DNA from: Apostichopus japonicus
Taxonomy: Eukaryota; Echinodermata; Holothuroidea; Aspidochirotida; Stichopodidae
Reading direction: 5' to 3'
Length of the DNA: 64,000 nt
Assembly: GCF_037975245.1 (NCBI RefSeq)
Contig: NC_092576.1
Span: 19,430,111-19,494,110 of the forward strand
The position numbers and the translations under genes are program-made. The notes under the pieces were generated by a model that had not been told where the DNA came from, ran no database searches, and was given only the letters and a program-made list of their open reading frames with translations. Position 1 is the stretch's first letter. Each line of letters starts with the position of its first letter. Positions 47,354-59,705 of this stretch are shown here, in pieces.

Positions 47354-50300
47354 TTAAGTACCCATGGCAATGTTAAGTATAACAGAGATTGTTATCAAGA
47401 TTAAACCAATAACAAGAGAAATCAAAGACAACTTTTTTGCTATTGCTGCAGCGTCTTGGGCCCCATCTAGATCCCCACGGTTGAAAAGATCTTTGACCTG
47501 AAAAAAACAGAGGATAGTAGTGCATGAAGAAAGTTATAAACAGAATATTAAAAGAAAAGTCCAGGTCAAAATTTGATATGTTAAAGAGGAACATAATCTA
47601 CGCACTCTAGTTAAATTTGCATTTAATTCCTTTGCACCGTTTTTGAGATATTGACAGTTGAAGTTGCCACCTTTGTTACCAAAAGTGAAATTGGAGCAAA
47701 CTGGTGTGACGTCATAGTTACACAATAATGTTTTGACCTGGACTATTCTTTTAAAGGTGCAAGAACGCGTCTGGTTTAATGAGCTTTCCATGTGTCATAA
47801 CAACGACAAACCATTTTGAGTGACTTCCTCTTTCGTCTGTGCCTTCCATGACTCTTTAACAATCGATAGGTTGAGAAAGCTAATCGATTCTTTCAATTAA
47901 AAGTCAACATCAATCAATATATTGAAAACGATATAGGGCAGGAGAAAAACGTAACTCTTTTGGCTTTTATGCTTGCCAAATCCAAATACTTGAATAATGC
48001 ATTGCTTTCATTAGATTTTATGACTAAATATATTCATTATAGTTAATGAGAGATATATACTCGAGTCACTGGGTTATAGTAGCTTATATTTTACCTTTGA
48101 CCGAGTGACGTGCCCATGATTCCAAAGGTGGTCGGGGGGAGGAGGCAAACTTAAAATTTTGCACCATCTGATCTAAGTATATGGGGCTGAACTTTCACCG
48201 AAGTACCAAAGGCGTATACAAGATTTAATAATGTAGCGGGGATACCCTCTGATCATTGAAGGCGACATTTATGTTAGGTGGCCTCCCCCATAGATTTGTT
48301 TTGTCACTCTAGATGTCGAGTATTGCATTCTGATGTATGCTAAGATTATACTTTAAAGCTATAAGTAGCTCTTAACAGAACAAAAGTATACTACAAAATA
48401 CCGTAAAGAACTCGTGCATGTCCTCTAGTCGCAACCTTATACTGCAGGATTTTTGCAATAGATAAGTAAATTTCTTGACAGGCGTTATTCATTTCGTAGA
48501 GTATAAGGATGAAAACGGATAAATCACTTACTCTGCTAGAAAACACAATCGCTGCGATACCAGTGGGAAGGAAACAGCATATCGTTACAAAAATAGCCAG
48601 AGCCATGTAATTATTAGGCTCAACTTGAGCATCACGAGGGATAGTTACCGTGGTTGGAATCACCTAGAGAAAATACATAATTTATCATTGGTTAAGAGAC
48701 ACAGTTTTGTCATTTATTGTGATATAATGTATGTAAACTTACCGCGATACTGATTTAATTTCAAACATTGAGGTGAGATACACTCTGATGTAAGCTTCAT
48801 GTTGAAACATTGTTAACATTGAGCAAAGATAAGAACGTTTGTAATGTAACGTTTGTAATGGTAACACATGCATGCATGATCATTATACAACGTGATTATC
48901 GTGAATGTTTAACAGTCATATTCATTGTGTAGCCTAACAGACAGAATTTATTACAAATGCAGGCTTTATAAAATCCAACAATTTCTCAAAGGGGAAAATC
49001 CCCCCCCCCCCACTCCCTAACTTTCACACATCCAACCCCAACCCTTGGTTCAATTATAAAATCATCAGGTCGTTTGGTTTTACTGTTTTGTCTTACTACT
49101 ACAACTGTACAGTTAAGTGATACAATTGATCTTTTTCATCTCTTACATCAGCTTTAATAAATAAACCTTCGTCGATGTGTATGTACATCAACTCACCAGG
49201 TCGTTTTATGTTATTTATTATTATTATTAATGTATAATAGCTTTGTTAAATATCCGACTTCCTAATGTTTTAGAACTTTTACTCTTTAAGAAATCGTTTT
49301 ATTTATAGAACAGCCCCTTTTTGTAAACTGGTAAAGACAGCTTCTCAGATTCTTTGTTGAAGCTTCTTGATAATTTTGATAACTTTTGTAACGCTTTTTA
49401 TGTTTTCACTATTAACTTAGTCTCATAAGCTTTTATATGTCTTAACCTGTATTTTGATGTTTTGTCTTATTGTTATATTTTTATCCTATTTATAAATTTC
49501 TCTGTAAACTTATACTGGAATAAAGAAATGAAAAAATGAATCACAGCTGAATCACACAAAACTTCTTGGATGCACATTTAAATATGATTGTTTTGGGTTT
49601 TTTTCTTGCTCTCTTTAAATTCAATATCGTTCAATTGTCTACAACTTCCTATTAACACCTAATATCTACTCACACATGCATGTCACATACTAACCCCTGC
49701 CCTGCCATGCTGAGTAATACAATTAATTTGTTTCATCTATTACATCAACTTTAATAAAGAAACCTTCGTGGATGTGTATGTACGTAAACTCACCAGGTCG
49801 TTTTAAGTTATTTATTATTATTGTTAATGTATAATTGCTTTGTCAAACATCCGACTTCCTGAATCACAGCTGAATCACACAAAACTCCTTGAATGCGTAT
49901 TTAAATATGATTTGTTTGGGGTTGTTTTGCTCTCTTTAAATGCAATATCGTCCAATTGTCTACAACTTCCTCTTAACACCTACTTTCTACTAACACATGC
50001 ATGTCACATACTTACCCCTGACTTGCCTTGCTGAGGATTTGGATCTGAAAATAACAAGAAAAGCTACTAATGTTTAAACTGGCGGAGATTGAACGAGATA
50101 TAAATTGTCCAGTGTAATCGTTAATACAAATGGAGGTTGGGTGTGGGGGGGGGGGGAAGTATCTGTCAGGCAAGGGGATGGATAAAGAATTGTAACGGAG
50201 AATGGGGGAAGGTCAAGGGGATAGATAAAGAACCGTTACGGAGGACAGGGGAGGGACAAGGGTATGGATAAGGATCCGTAACGGGAAATGGAAGGGAGAA

Positions 50301-53300
50301 GGGGTGGATAAGGAACCGTAACGGAGAATGGAGGGGGACAAGGCGAGGAATGAGGAACCGTAACGGAGAATGGAGGAGGGAAAATGGGATGCATAAGGAA
50401 CCATAGCGGAGGACAGGGGAGGGACAAGGGGATGGATACGGAACCGTAAAGGAGGATGGGGGAGGGACTAGAGGAGGAATGAGGAACCGTAACGGTGAGT
50501 GGGGGAGGGACAAGGGGATGGATAAGGCACCGTAACGGAGAATAAGACGGACATTGGATGGATAAAGAGAGATGCATACGACTCTACCGGGCAACAAGAC
50601 TGTTGTCAGGATCTTGGAAAATACAATATATCTTATATATTACATTAAATACCGCCGCGGTATACATTCGACAACGTAGTGATTCTACAACAACCAGTAG
50701 ACACTGAATCCAATATTAATTGATCAATTAATTAATGTTGCTTTCGGACGATGAGTTGTGGTAAAGCCTTCCTTCCAACCTAATTATTATGAAAGGAAAA
50801 TATGCTAGAACTAAGTAGGAAAAGGATTGGGGTAAGAAGGCACCTTAAGCTCGGAAGTCCATTCTTCACGCACTGTAAAAGCTTCTAAAGAAGGGGAACG
50901 TACCGTAACTTTGTTTGGGATATTTAAGGATATGGTGTATGTATACTTTGCTAACCGAGAGTATATTTTATCGTTCTACTTCGGAGCCGGTTTGATGGAA
51001 TTATTGTTATGATGAAACAGAAATAGGTCTTGACCAACAAATACTACCATTGTCTAGGTATATTACCATCACATAGTATACATATGTGTATCTGAGGTTA
51101 ACATTCATACAATTCAGTTACATGATATTATCAGTATTCTAGTAACTCTTCATATTATCAGCGATCTGTTCCTGGCTACTAAGTCATCCTTGACATGAAA
51201 GGCGGGGGAATTAAATGACAACCAGATCATCTAACCGATGCAGTCCCGATGAGGTGCACATGGGTACGTTTCTACACCCCTCCTCTTTTGTGAAAACCAG
51301 GCCGAAAAGTGTCCATTTTGCTATTAAGAGTGTACCTTTTTGTAACTGTTGTAATATTATAAAGTGCTCATGCACTCTCACCAATGACAACATATATTTT
51401 CTGCTATAATGCTTAAAGGGGCGTGGTCGTCATGAAATATCGACAGCAATTTATTTTTCAATTTTCTCATTGGTTTAAGGTTTGTTGCCAAACAAAAATG
51501 TTCATTGTGATGTAAGAGCTTTTAAAATAAGAAAAAATAAATTCGTTTTCAGTATTCAATGTCAAGCTTTTAAAGTTTTTAAATATATATACTGCAGTAT
51601 TTTAAATTATTACACTATGCGCAAAGATCGGTAGTGACTGGTTAGATGGATTCTACTTTAACTAAAAGAGAAGTATAAATGGTATCTGACCACTAATTTC
51701 CAAGAAGCCTGCCGACGACATGTGTGCAAAACGCAGGCGTTGTTGCCACAGCGGCAATATGAAGTGCATGCGCTACATATGCACAGTCCTCATCGCACTG
51801 GATCTGGATCTGGAGTGATACTACTCAACTCTCCTAAAAGGGGTAAAACGAGTAGGGTGGTGCAGACTTGTTTAAGCTGTGATTGGTTTCTGGCTGTAGT
51901 GTTGGGCGACAGCCGCTTTGAAGTTATTCTTGTCCTCGATTTCTTTGATGTGTTGTGGGAGGGCGTTCCAGTCTATTAGTTTTTTTGGCATGAATGAACA
52001 TTTTAAACAGTTTTTGTTGCAGGGAATTTGAATGTAAGATCCGTGTCTTGAAGAGCGGACGACCGGGCGCAGAATTGTTTGCGTTGGTATGGCAAGGCGA
52101 CCCGATTGGGCTTGGTGTAATATGCAGACTCTAGTCACTCTTCTTCTTTCCTCCAACGGTTCCCATTTCAGTTCTTGTTTCATGTGTGACACACTGCTAG
52201 TCCTTCTGTAATCGGCGGTTACGAACCGAGCACCCCTGTTTTGAACGGATTCTAGTTTCTCTTTAAGTTCTTTGGTTGACGGATCCCATACAGATCCACA
52301 GTACTCCATTGTTGGTCGCACTAAAGATTTGTATGCTAAGTTTTTGACCTGTTTTGAGCATGAATGTAAGTTTCTCTTTATAAACCCTAGGGTTCTGTTT
52401 GCCTTTGCAGCAGTATAATTTACGTGTGAGTTCCATGACCAATTTGACGTAAGTGTTACCCCAAGGTAAGGGTATTCTTTCTTTTCAGCCAACTCTGTAT
52501 TATTAAGTGTGTATATGAATTTTTTGGGAGATTTTGAATGAGTCACTCTCAGAACATAACACTTTTGGGCATTAAATGCCATTTGCCACTTTGACTGCCA
52601 TGCAGTGAGCACATCTAAGTCCTTTTGTGACATGCCAGCATCCTCAGGACCGGATACTTTTCTGAACACGATGCAATCACCTGCAAAGAGTTTCACACTA
52701 GATGTTAAGTTCTGAGGCAAGTCATTAATAAACACTAGGAAGTCCATGGGTCCCGTAACTGTTCCCTGAGGAACACTAGATTTCACATCTACCCATTATG
52801 AACATTTACCATCTATCACTACTCGCTGTTTTCTTTGAGTGAGGAATGCTTCTGTCCAATTAAGTGCTTTTCCCCTTATACCATAACGATCAAGTTTGAG
52901 AAGTAATCTGCGATGTGGAACCTTGTCAAACGCTTTCGCGAAATCCTTAATAATCATGTCCACCTGATGTTTTTGGTCTAAGAGACAAGCTATCTCATGA
53001 GTTGTATTTATCAGCTGTGTCTCACATGAGTGGTTTCTACGAAAGCCGTGTTGATTTTCGCACAAAATTTGGTGTTTATCCAGGTGTTGCATGACATTTG
53101 ATTTCAGTATGTGTTCGAATATTTTACTCGCAACAGACGTCAGGTTCACCGATCTATAGTTGGATGGTACAGTACGGTCCCCTTTTTTAAAAATGGGAGT
53201 TATGTTTGAAATCAACCAGTCTGTTGGTACTACAGCTGTATCTAATGAAAGTTGAAAAATGATTTTGACTGCTGATCTCTTCTGCTGTTGTTTTGAGATA

Positions 53301-55648
53301 TTTGGCTGAAATTCCACGTATTTCGCGGAACCTTTCCCACTCCTCAGGAGTGTTACTCTTGACCGCTCTGTTATATGCTCCTTGCTTTTTTCTTTGATGG
53401 CGTTTAATTTGAGATGTTATCCAAGGTGATGTTTTCTTACCCCTAACTATTTTTGAGGGAACATGTTTCTCCTCTGAGGCCAAAACTCTATCTTTGATCT
53501 CATTCCAAAGATTATCTGCATCGGTCACAGATAAATCTCTACTGGCGAAATCATCACTTATTTTCTGTGCGTCCGCCTTCAAATCTTCAGTATTTGCTCT
53601 CTGATAGAGGTAGATCTTCCTAGGACGCTGGTTAGACCTTTTAACAGAGGTGTTTAACACAATAGATACAATCCCGTCGTGGTCACTGATACCAGGAATC
53701 GGAACCCGAATCGGAACCGTTGTTGTGTATGCTGTAAGTGTGTGTGTGCAGACTTACATAACAGGCAACCAGTTGACAACTCACCTTCAGTATATAACAC
53801 TACATTCAGTACCACCACCGAAACATTCGCTCCAACGTATATTTTGTGGATTTCGAAAAAAAACCGTCTTTGAAAATTACAAACAAAGATGTCAACTGAA
53901 CTAGCGTTACAATCATCATTGTATTCACAATTTTCCGGTGGAGACCCTTCATGTTGTATTACGACAGCTCAATAGGGCCATGATAGTTTTTTTTTCCGAC
54001 TATTTTTGTCGATTTTTTTAGTTAAAAATTCGTATTTCTGAGTTACAAGTTTGTTTTTCTGACTTCTTTTTTTCGTTTTACTGGCTTTCTGTTTCGTTTT
54101 CAGAGTTTTGTTTTTCCTTTTTCAGACTTTGTTTTTCGATTTTCAGACTCTTATTTTCGTTTTTCAGACTTTTTTTCTTGACCCTGTACCGTTGGTGCAG
54201 TATGTATAATGTGCTACTGTCACGTAGAAATATCTTGTTTGGTATGTGCCGGACAGAGGATGTAATGAAGCTATGACTAACGAGTAAGCCGACATCTACA
54301 GACGATCGACTCACCGTTTACCAGCATGGAACCAAAATGAATGGAAATGAATGCATGGAACTCATATATGATTTTAAATTTGAAACGCAGTTTGCCTCAA
54401 ACTTGCCTTATCAGAAAAACGAACAAAAAACGAAAAAGTTTAAATACCCGAGCCTGCAATAAAATGTAGGCAATTGCTCCCTAGACAAGCTAGCAGTCAT
54501 TACAGCAGTACTTTTACAGTGATCGTAGACAGGCGAAGCGTTTGACTTTCCTAGTAACAACGCAAATGCAAAAACATTGCAAGTATAGGCTAGGCAAAGT
54601 CGGAAAACGGAGAGGGGGGGTAGGAAAAACGGGAGGAAAATTTCAGAGAACCAAACAAAAAAACTCAGAAAAACAGGGGGAAAAATACGAGAAAAAAAAG
54701 AGCAGAAGGACAACAAAAAAAAGTCAGAAAAACGATTTTTATTTATTTTTTATTTTTTATCATGGCTCTATTGAGCTGCCGTAATTTATAGACCCTTGCG
54801 TTGAAAAAAAAAAATGTTTTCAAGAAATAACTTCTATATCTATGCAGGTGGGCCAAGATACCTGCCCGCTGGCTGTTACGTTACATGGCATCTTACTATA
54901 AATGTGAGAGTTTCTAATAGGACTCATTTATCAGAGACATTTTGAGATAACTTTTGTTGTTTGTTCGCTTAATCAAAATTAGAAGAAATAACTTCTTTAT
55001 TCGTGCAGGTGGGCCACGATAACTGCCCACTGACTGTCGCGTTAAATGGTACCTTATTGTACATGTGAGGGTTACCTATAGGACTCATTTATCAGAGACA
55101 TTGTTGAGGTACCTTCTGCTGCTTGTTCGCTCAATCAAAATTGGAAGGGTGTGTAAAATCTCAGTGCAGGGTGCCCCTATAATTTGTTGCTTTAATTAAA
55201 GCTACTTCTGTTTTCGATAAATTTCGATTGAAAAATTAATTTCAGGTTAGTTTTAATGCTTATTAACATTTAAAGATATAACATTTGCGATCAAGTGATT
55301 GAAAGAGTAAAATGTAAGTTTTCAAACAATGGTCATTACAGCTTAAAGTTCCCTAAAACTTTGACGTTTTTGGATGTCGATGAAAAAAGTCTTTCATATA
55401 TGCAGATTCTGATTATATTAGCTTACATATCTGGAATCACAAGACTATACTCAAAGCGGTTACACAACTCAGATGATGGAAGAACCCTATTCCTCTCACT
55501 GCCTGCGTTGTTTTTATCAAACTTGTTTTCAACAAATGAAACACAACGCATGCAAGTAATAACAGTTTTATCATATTGTTGACCAATGTATTATATAGCT
55601 TTAGACTTATTTCCATACAAGGAATTTAAGTTGTTACTCACCAGACAT
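47354..55648 (-). CDS. CD225/dispanin (IFITM-like) short membrane protein, gene D
   Basis: Coding exons in transcript order are 55648-55642 (ATGTCTG), 50044-50016, 48663-48532 and 47497-47354. Junctions are GT/AG with phases 1, 0, 0, giving 103 residues. The N-terminus is MSDPNPQQGKSG. The CD225 domain keeps Cys41-Cys42 before PTG and the loop GDLDG. It differs from gene C by only a few residues (for example Ala for Ser in PRDAQ, Ile for Lys in AAAIAKK, NIAMGT for NITMGT, which removes the sequon). Intron 1 is 5.6 kb and contains a 42-bp minisatellite, a broken LINE and a foldback element. Assignment of exon 1 rests on its position, phase and the conserved promoter. Confidence 0.82.
49130..50044 (-). 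repeat. Repeated exon-2 region of gene D
   Basis: Copies of the roughly 315-bp unit found in gene C occur near 49130-49270 plus 49545-49720 (interrupted by about 275 bp unlike C) and at 49725-50044. The last carries the functional exon 2. The earlier copy has a degenerate exon (CCTGCCCTGCCATGCTGAG on the plus strand). Confidence 0.6.
50166..50560 (-). repeat. 42-bp minisatellite in intron 1 of gene D
   Basis: About nine units of the GGAACCGTAACGGAGAATGG family, fewer than the dozen of gene C. Open frames up to 143 codons follow from the period. Confidence 0.85.
50561..51412. other. Intron 1 of gene D, no exon seen
   Basis: 50565-50735 and 51267-51412 match block C (31150-31350 and 31365-31500). 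The part between has no match in C. Confidence 0.45.
51872..53720 (-). mobile_element. Broken LINE (jockey/CR1 type) in intron 1 of gene D
   Basis: On the minus strand it starts within the endonuclease C-terminus (GISDHDGIVSIV, about 53700-53660). A linker is followed by a frame change near 53310 that removes the start of the reverse transcriptase. The RT continues through NITPIFKKGDRTVPSNYRSV and KDFAKAFDKVPHRRLL, an in-frame TAA (52793-52795), SVPQGTVTGP, and FAGD where the catalytic FADD should be. The thumb runs to the stop at 51872. At least three lesions make it inactive. It lies in a 2.5-kb stretch (about 51413-53950) absent from block C. Confidence 0.88.
53961..54782. mobile_element. 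Foldback-type element in intron 1 of gene D (822 bp)
   Basis: Orthologous to 31502-32224. The ends start ACGACAGCTCAATAGGGCCA and, on the opposite strand, ACGGCAGCTCAATAGAGCCA. Both halves are built of the same roughly 17-bp unit in opposite orientation. It has about 100 bp more than the C copy. Confidence 0.7.
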
Positions 55649-55730
55649 CACGGGAACGTTTTCAGGCAAAGAGTACAAGCTGCTGTTAGTATGTTTAATT
55701 TCGTTGTGAACTAGTTTACATAGTGAGTGG

Positions 55731-55744
55731 TTTAAATATATTTA
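55731..55744 (-). promoter_or_regulatory. Candidate TATA box of gene D
   Basis: TTTAAATATATTTA, 83-96 bp before the start codon, identical to gene C. Confidence 0.4.
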
Positions 55745-55856
55745 GGATTATCTTGCTGGCGGCAAATTAGTGAGTCTTATTAAACAAAACGGAAATGGAA
55801 AGGGGAAGTATTAACAATGTCGTAGTATGCCGGCTATTCATTGTAAAATATCAACT

Positions 55857-55872
55857 ACGTCACTTCCTCTTC
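55857..55872 (-). promoter_or_regulatory. ETS/CRE-like composite site upstream of gene D
   Basis: GAGGAAGTGACGT on the gene's strand, about 210 bp before the start codon. Conserved with gene C. Confidence 0.4.
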
Positions 55873-56179
55873 GGCAGAAAAAATGGTGTTCGTGAGACAT
55901 TGAGGGAAGAACTTTCAGGTAACCAATAAGATATTTACAACGAATTTCAAAATCTGTTGGTACCAGACTTGATCTTTATACTGCTAGAGAAGAAAGGTAA
56001 ATGTCGAAATCATGCTTCTTTGATTTACCATAAATCGCCCATGAAACGATGGAACTACATGTATGAAATACAAAATGTTATAACCCCAAATTTGATGGTA
56101 TCATACAACATTGTTCACCTCACAACTGGCGGTTCTATACACATTATTACATCCCAAATTCTATAATTTGAATTATTGT

Positions 56180-56585
56180 TATATCTCTAATTCGAATTCG
56201 TGATGTATCTCTAGTTCTTTTGGATATCTCTAATTCGAATTATTGATATTTCTAATTATTTTGGTACCTCGAATATAATTTAGTATTTATTTATTTCGAA
56301 TTTGGATTCGAGAACTCTTTTCTTGATATCTCTTATTCAAGTTTGGATATCGTGAATTCAATTTGAGATATCTAAGATAATTTTCCCTTCTTAATATCTT
56401 TAATTTATTTCTTGATATCCTAAATTTTTAGATATCTTAAATAAAATTCAAGATATCGAAAATGCAATATCTGATATCTCAAATGTATTTGAAGATATCT
56501 GAAAACAAATTACAGATATCTTAAATTAGTTCGAGATATCTGAAATTAATTGTAGATATTTCGAATTAAATTGAAGATATCTGTA
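56180..56585. repeat. GATATC-rich array upstream of gene D
   Basis: Same array as 33540-33966, with single-base differences that mostly fall in spacers. Confidence 0.8.
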
Positions 56586-57161
56586 GTTTTTGAATAAATT
56601 TGAACACGGCGTTTCATACGTCCTTGTTAAGTTTTAATTTCTCTGAAAATGTACACAAACGTTTCAATGCCATGGATATCCCGGATTGAAAAAAAAAATG
56701 GTTGGAATAAATATTTTGTACGTTTCTAATATTTTGTGATGATGATTTTTTTTTTAATACTTTTTTACTGTTAATTCACGTATATGTCCATAACTCTTTA
56801 AAGTTAATAAAATAAGCAAAAGAAAAAGAAAGAGACACAAAAACAAGTTTCTTTTCAATGTATAATGAAAACACTTTCAATATGGGTTACATCTACGTTA
56901 TTCTTGCAAAGAGGTCATTTCTTTGTCAAAGGTAAACGATTCATATACGTACTGTAAATTATATGCAATAGCAGGTGTTACTCTAAACCACATTCGGTGA
57001 GCATGTTTCAAAGATTAGTTTCGACGAGCTTAGAGAATTCATCGGCCACAGCATAATGAATGACGTCATCATGACGTTGTGAGTGCTTCCTTTTATGTTT
57101 CAAATTGAAGATTATCAAAGATTTCATTTTTTTCACATTAACTAAAAGCTAACAAAACGTA

Positions 57162-57380
57162 CTTTTTAAGAAAAGTCATCTAGGAAAGAACCTGGGCACG
57201 AAACCAAGCTACCGAACGACTGATCCGCTCTCAACCCCAGTCCCCTTGCATCGAGACTGTGACTGTGTGATCATCGTCGGAAGTGCATCACCATTCCCCC
57301 CCCCCCCCGAAAGGGAACAAATACTACACATGATCTTAGCCAAAAGGCCGAGAAGCGATGTGGAGGGGTTTTCCTCTCCC
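57162..57380 (-). mobile_element. Retroposon-like insert with U2 snRNA head (219 bp)
   Basis: Flanked by an exact 13-bp duplication CTAACAAAACGTA (57149-57161 and 57381-57393). Block C lacks the insert. On the minus strand it opens with about 21 nt containing a small hairpin. The first 45 nt of U2 snRNA follow, with two mismatches, then a G run and about 130 nt of unknown sequence ending CTTTTCTTAAAAAG. The long target duplication suggests LINE-driven retroposition of a chimeric RNA. Confidence 0.7.
57315..57359 (-). pseudogene. U2 snRNA 5' fragment (45 nt)
   Basis: The minus strand reads ATCGCTTCTCGGCCTTTTGG, then GCTAAGATCATGTGTAGTAT, then TTGTTC. This is U2 positions 1-45 with changes at 30 and 40. 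It includes the branch-point recognition GTAGTA. The Sm site and all later stem-loops are missing, so it cannot be a working U2 gene. Confidence 0.85.
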
Positions 57381-57459
57381 CTAACAAAACGTAGTATCTG
57401 TTAGAGATATAGGAACTGTTCATGCTGTCAGTACGTGTGTTTTGATGTTTTATATGACC

Positions 57460-57489
57460 TTATCCCCGCTGTTGAATAAATCAGGTCAC
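57460..57489 (-). pseudogene. Relic CD225 exon 4 (block D)
   Basis: After TTTCAG the minus strand reads GTGACCTGATTTATTCAACA, alignable to exon 4 of genes C and D, with a stop at the third codon. Counterpart of 34601-34630. Confidence 0.6.
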
Positions 57490-57557
57490 CTGAAACAAAC
57501 AGAGGATAGTCAGGTGAGTATCCAGGGGGGGCGTTGGGGGCGCGCGCCCCCCGGGTA

Positions 57558-57720
57558 AGAAAAAGAAGAGAGAAAAAAAAGAGAAGAGAAAAGGAAAAAA
57601 AGAGGGGAAAAAGAGGAGGAGGAGAGGAAGGAAGGGAAAATAAAAAGAAGAAAGAGAGAAGAAGGAGAAAAGGAGGGAGTAAAAGAAAAACGCGAAGACA
57701 CCGGGAAGAGAAAGAGGAAC
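57558..57720 (+). repeat. Polypurine tract
   Basis: About 160 nt of almost uninterrupted A and G (GAAAAAGAAGAGAGAAAAAA and similar). Its mirror in the right arm (61798-61960) is polypyrimidine. Such tracts can form triplex DNA and slip easily. Confidence 0.9.
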
Positions 57721-58628
57721 AGTGACATCATTACAGCGCTGAAGGGTGGCCAGTGACGGATCAATGATTTCGTAAAAGTGTGCCTCACCCTACCCCTTAC
57801 ACCGACAACTCCATTTTTTGACGTTTCCATTTTCCTCTCTCACTAATGATCTATATATATACTATATATGATCTATCATAACGCGTGTGTAGAATTGTGC
57901 TATGAAACCAACTGTGGCTGGTCTCGAACTCGACCGTGTCGTCGGGGAACATGACGCATTTTGGGATGGGGGCGATCGCCCCCCCCCCCCATTCAGCATT
58001 TTTTTAAATGATATCGCTAAGTAATTTCAAAATAGAAAGTGCTTAGATGCAACTTACAAGGCCTGGGAAGTGTCATTTCCAGCGATCTGGGAGACATTTT
58101 CGGCCAAAATTTGCTTGTACGCTTCGCGCTAACAAATGGTCCTGGGTAGTGCCATTTCCAGCGATCTGGGAGGCATTTTCGGCCAACATTTTCTTGTACG
58201 CTTCGCGCCAACCTATGGTGGCGCTACGCTTAGATAATTTGCCTACAGGCTTTGCCCCTCCCTTGGCAAATTCCTCGCTACGCGCCTGTTCGAATTTGTA
58301 ACGCAAACAGCAGATATCACATCATAAATCAGTGAGCATGAAAATGGCGTTCCAGGATGAAAATCCTCAAAACTGTCCGACTTGCCTGAAAAAATAGCCA
58401 AAAATTCGTTCAACGTGTCAATGTCAATATCATATAAGCAAGTATCGGTTATTACATCGCATGCCATCATGTACCGTACGGTCCATTCAAATTGCGCAGT
58501 ATACCGCGGGATGCTAATGTAAACAACGACATGTCTCACGTAGATGTATAAAAAGCATGGAGGTCCAATTATGTCAAAAGTTTCTTTTACATTAGTAATG
58601 GCGAATTAGGGGCTGCACCCCCGCCGCG

Positions 58629-59013
58629 CAGTGGCGGAGCGTCCATACGGTCAGGGGGCGGATGCCCCCCCCCCCCCCCCCGACGGACTCAAATCGACTG
58701 CTGGCGCCTTTTACAGCTCTTTACCACTTTTTACTTATTCGCGATTATTGATTTTTTTATTGCGCTCTCATCTACTTATTGACATTTGTCACATTTTGTT
58801 GGTGTAATTTGGCGATGACACCCTATTCTTCGTTTATCTGCAAATTAGCCAGGCCCTGAAAGGGTCATTTCCGCGATCTAGGGAGTATCTTTACTTAAAA
58901 ATTGTCTGTGCGCTACGCGCCGACCAGTGGTGGCGCTCCGCTTAGATAGTGTCGAAAGCGCCCCTACGAACCATTCTCGCCCCTCCTGACCAATACCCCT
59001 AGCTCCGCCACTG
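58629..59013. mobile_element. Nested hAT-like MITE (385 bp)
   Basis: Both ends read CAGTGGCGGAGC on their own strand. An exact 8-bp duplication CCGCCGCG flanks it (58621-58628 and 59014-59021). The interior is noncoding. The inner breakpoint of the large inverted duplication (58716) falls inside it, and the truncated partner is 60806-60890. Confidence 0.8.
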
Positions 59014-59021
59014 CCGCCGCG

Positions 59022-59564
59022 CCTCCTACGCCTATGTGTGTAGTGTTCGGTTTCGGAAATATCTGCTATTTTTTCATTTCCTTCAACCAAGTTTTATAAT
59101 AGCCGTTATAAGAGGTTTCATATTTGTACACCAATAAATTAACTGTGTCTGAATTTTCGAAAATTTCTGACCAACATTCTGCATAACACTTCCCTCTACT
59201 CATGCAATTTTGACCGGTCTGTTAGGGGTTGAAGGAAGTTTTTCTATATTGGTTGTCCATAGATAAAATTTTGTACAACATTATGGGTATGTTTTGAAGT
59301 GAGTTTATTCACGAGAAATGTGAATTTTCAAATTCTGAACAAATTTGGGGCTTAAAACCTTGAAAATTGGGGCTGACGGGTATTGTGGGCCGCGACGTAG
59401 AATCACCTACAAAAGCAAAGACCCACAGGAGATGCGATCAGGTCGAACATGACGTGTGCCGGGTTGACAATCTTCAAAAAGGTTATGGATGGAAAAAAAA
59501 AACTATTAGGAAATACTTGGTTCTCAGGCCAAAAGTGTACATTTGGTTGCTCATTTTAAGCCCG
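59022..59564. other. Interior of the composite element, no gene
   Basis: No domain. A 96-codon frame at 59367-59657 ends in the repeat module and has no recognisable content. Confidence 0.45.
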
Positions 59565-59705
59565 AGAAGTGCCGTTTCCGGTGATCTGGGGGGTATCAAA
59601 ACCAGAAATTTTCTTGTACGCTGCGCGCCAACCGATGGTGGCGCTCCGCTTAGATAGTAATTCGGGCCCCCCGGGTTAGAAAATCCTGGATACGCGCCTG
59701 ATAGT

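Larger units (their letters stand above)
55518..58716 (+). repeat. Left arm of large inverted duplication
   Basis: The reverse complement matches 60806-64000 base for base apart from at least two substitutions (57243/62277 and 57748/61770), one A-run indel near 55790 and differing G/C homopolymer lengths. The outer end is set by the window edge. The arm contains exon 1 and promoter of gene D, the GATATC array, a relic exon 4, the U2-headed insert and 1.2 kb of the element at 57511. Confidence 0.95.
58060..59660 (-). repeat. Four copies of a roughly 90-bp module
   Basis: Copies near 58060-58135, 58136-58230, 58857-58950 and 59565-59660 share GTCATTTCCAGCGATCTGGG-like sequence, TTGTACGCTTCGCGCCAACC and GGTGGCGCTACGCTTAGATA. 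The first two are adjacent, the others separated. A related copy lies at 21548-21752. Confidence 0.75.
57511..59700. mobile_element. Composite non-autonomous DNA element (2,190 bp)
   Basis: Ends are CAGGTGAGTATCCAGG and, on the opposite strand, CAGGCGCGTATCCAGG. A 5-bp ATAGT repeat flanks it (57506-57510 and 59701-59705). The uninterrupted sequence is visible in blocks C (about 34650) and at gene C intron 3. It contains a 160-nt purine tract (57558-57720), four copies of a roughly 90-bp module, and a nested hAT-like element. Open frames in the purine tract are not genes. Superfamily unresolved. Confidence 0.7.

Noticed and set aside
50166-50597. Long minus-strand frame of 143 codons
   Set aside because: Same minisatellite in gene D intron 1.
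57315-57359. Possible functional U2 snRNA gene
   Set aside because: Only the first 45 nt are present. The Sm site and 3' stem-loops are missing, and it sits inside a retroposon-like insert.
57510-57830. Frame of 106 codons and its mirror at 61688-62008
   Set aside because: Reads through the polypurine/polypyrimidine tract of a transposable element. Low complexity on both strands.
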